In this document: piece by piece, positions 62,680 to 64,000 of the stretch
How the letters are laid out: every line of letters starts with the position of its first letter
How positions within the stretch are numbered: the first letter of the stretch is position 1
DNA from: Pseudomonadales bacterium
Lineage (GTDB): Bacteria > Pseudomonadota > Gammaproteobacteria > Pseudomonadales > Pseudohongiellaceae
Assembly (NCBI GenBank): GCA_012103535.1
Contig: WLWQ01000002.1
Coordinates: 186,001 to 250,000 of the forward strand
Direction of reading: 5' to 3'
DNA length: 64,000 nucleotides
The notes under the pieces: generated by a model
What the model saw: the letters and a program-made list of their open reading frames with translations, nothing else
Told to the model about the DNA's origin: nothing
The model's database searches: none
Position numbers and translations under genes: made by a program

Positions 62680-64000
62680 TTAGTTAAGAATTCTGCGTAA
62701 AAGTCCGCGCGCGGTTTCTTCGAGATCTTCTGGAACCTGATCGGTGATTTCCTCTTGCAAGCGGCTACGTAGAGCATTGGATCCGAGTTGCGTAAATAAC
62801 TCACGCACTCTGGCAAAGTCTGGACGACAATACTGACTGACCTCGTCAGCAAAACGCGCATTGCAAGTAACTGGCCAAGGTACATCGTGATAGAGCTCAT
62901 TAATGGGAATAGTCTGAGCCTCGGGTGGGCCCAGGATAGCGAACTGTAAATCGTAATTAAACGTGCCTGCTGCCAGGTCCACGCCACCGTCACCGCTGAC
63001 GTCGAAATTATCCATGCGCAATTTAATTTCCTGATTTTCGGTAATGCCGTCTTCCAACAAAATGTAACCGCCCAGTTCGGTAAACCGCAGCACGTCTGGC
63101 CATTGTTGGATTGATTCACCGGTAGGGCTGAGGGCAGCAATGGCAGTAAATACTTGTTTTATCAAACTAATGTCAACGGTATTGTCGCTTATCGCAAACG
63201 TAGTAGAACCATTTAAGGTGTTTAACAGTTCGTTCGTCGTAGAACCTGCCGCCACGTAATTTGCTTCTACGTCGAGTTGACCGGTTACCGTATTTAAGCG
63301 GGAGATCGCCGGCGCGAACTCAATAATGTTTAGTTGATTGAGTAAGAGTTGAGTTTCTAGGGACGCGTCATCTCCACGAGTATCGACTCGAAGCAAGCCT
63401 TGCGCAGTGCCGTTATACAAACTGGTGGGTTGCAATTCGATATCCAGCACGCCGTCTTCAACGTTGGTAAACAGATTGACGTCACGAATCACCAGATCGT
63501 TAGCAGTGATGGATTCAATAGCGACACTGCCAAGCACATTAAAAGATTGCAAAGAATCAAAGGGTAGTTCGATATCGCTTCCGCGCGGAGATTGTGGCGC
63601 AGCCGCAGCGAGATCATTTTCACTCTGCTCCTCGTCTTCGCTACTTTCCTCTGTTGGCGTAAAAGGTGAAAAATCGATACTACTGGTAATGACTTCGTAA
63701 CGAACATTAGTAGGAACAAAATCGGTAGCAAAACGAATGTCGCCATTCGCTTGTATGTCTGTTCTGCCAAGGGTGGCGCTAAAGTCAGCTAGCGTCACTT
63801 GCGTTGCATCACCGTTTAGCTCGAGATTAAAACCGAAATCCTGAGTCGACGTGATTTCACCGGAGAATTCTTCTGGTGCATCTACATAGCCCAGAGTTTG
63901 AAGTAAACCCATGACATCGAAGTTGTTAGATTCAAGAGCACCATCGAAGGACAAATTTTCGTTGAAATCTCTCACTGCAATTGCGCCAGTAACTAACACG
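62680..64000 (-). CDS. AsmA-family protein, C-terminal part
   Basis: At least 439 residues; the N-terminus lies beyond the right edge. The sequence is that of the large beta-helical periplasmic domain of AsmA-like proteins (FSATLGRTDIQANGDIRFAT, SLYNGTAQGLLRVDTRGDDA, LNTLNGSTTFAISDNTVDIS). It ends with an AsmA-type C-terminus (VPEDLEETARGLLRRILN). An acidic insert (EESSEDEEQSENDL) breaks the pattern. AsmA proteins are thought to help phospholipid transport to the outer membrane. It heads the asmA-mutY-yggX group. Confidence 0.88.
   Translation of the reverse strand, partial: VLVTGAIAVRDFNENLSFDGALESNNFDVMGLLQTLGYVDAPEEFSGEITSTQDFGFNLELNGDATQVTLADFSATLGRTDIQANGDIRFATDFVPTNVRYEVITSSIDFSPFTPTEESSEDEEQSENDLAAAAPQSPRGSDIELPFDSLQSFNVLGSVAIESITANDLVIRDVNLFTNVEDGVLDIELQPTSLYNGTAQGLLRVDTRGDDASLETQLLLNQLNIIEFAPAISRLNTVTGQLDVEANYVAAGSTTNELLNTLNGSTTFAISDNTVDISLIKQVFTAIAALSPTGESIQQWPDVLRFTELGGYILLEDGITENQEIKLRMDNFDVSGDGGVDLAAGTFNYDLQFAILGPPEAQTIPINELYHDVPWPVTCNARFADEVSQYCRPDFARVRELFTQLGSNALRSRLQEEITDQVPEDLEETARGLLRRILN

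Overview
The window looks like chromosome of a Gram-negative, probably marine, gammaproteobacterium. The right edge carries an asmA-mutY-yggX-tRNA-Phe block, an order I know from Pseudomonas and relatives. The rest fits that: an NhaB antiporter, a Na+-dependent symporter, a MipA/DUF3019/two-component cluster, an EF-G paralog, and many secreted proteins (arylsulfatase, PQQ dehydrogenase, NHL propellers, DUF3604 proteins). The genus cannot be told from sequence alone.

Layout. 0-8 kb: secreted glycosidase-like and leucine-rich-repeat proteins, an M28-like peptidase, a lipoprotein, a small membrane protein and a hybrid sensor kinase. 8-16 kb: a membrane-anchored XRE regulator, nhaB, a damaged universal stress protein, a visibly GC-richer pair (SnoaL-like and NHL), and an EF-G paralog. 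16-27 kb: two members of a secreted family of unknown function (C-terminal CHEGN motif), an FG-GAP protein, a GntR/ABC-ATPase/permease-hydrolase operon whose ATPase is broken by a stop codon, and a second NHL protein. 27-34 kb: mipA-DUF3019-response regulator-kinase, an IS3 remnant, a sodium symporter and a beta-lactamase-fold hydrolase. 34-41 kb: an IS91-type remnant, a heterodimeric ABC exporter and a PEP-synthase/rifampin-phosphotransferase-like enzyme. 41-50 kb: gene fragments, an arylsulfatase, a copper-monooxygenase-like/cytochrome pair and a PQQ dehydrogenase. 50-61 kb: an XRE regulator, small secreted proteins, a third CHEGN protein, and a duplicated DUF3604 gene leading into PpiC- and HupE-like genes. 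61-64 kb: tRNA-Phe, yggX, mutY and asmA (cut by the edge).

The most unusual feature is the intergenic DNA. About eight gaps hold a composite, hairpin-rich repeat built from two pieces of the resident tRNA-Phe(GAA) gene. In the best copy, 44 bp of the tRNA (anticodon loop to acceptor end) are split inside the T-loop by a 79-bp insert, and a pair of AGTGTGCTA repeats follows at a fixed 55 nt. A second class is palindromic (GGGGTCAGAGTA-type ends), including three nearly identical 71-bp copies. These sit at the broken ends of an IS3 transposase and at the junction of a 442-bp tandem duplication. Several gene 3'-end fragments lie beside such repeats, so the region appears to have been shaped by repeat-mediated rearrangement.

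Most gene products are predicted to be exported or membrane-bound. Coherent groups are: regulator/ABC/permease-hydrolase (19.9-23.7 kb), outer-membrane protein plus two-component system (27.1-30.4 kb), heterodimeric exporter (34.8-38.4 kb), copper-enzyme pair (45.1-47.3 kb), and DUF3604/PpiC/HupE (56.9-60.7 kb).
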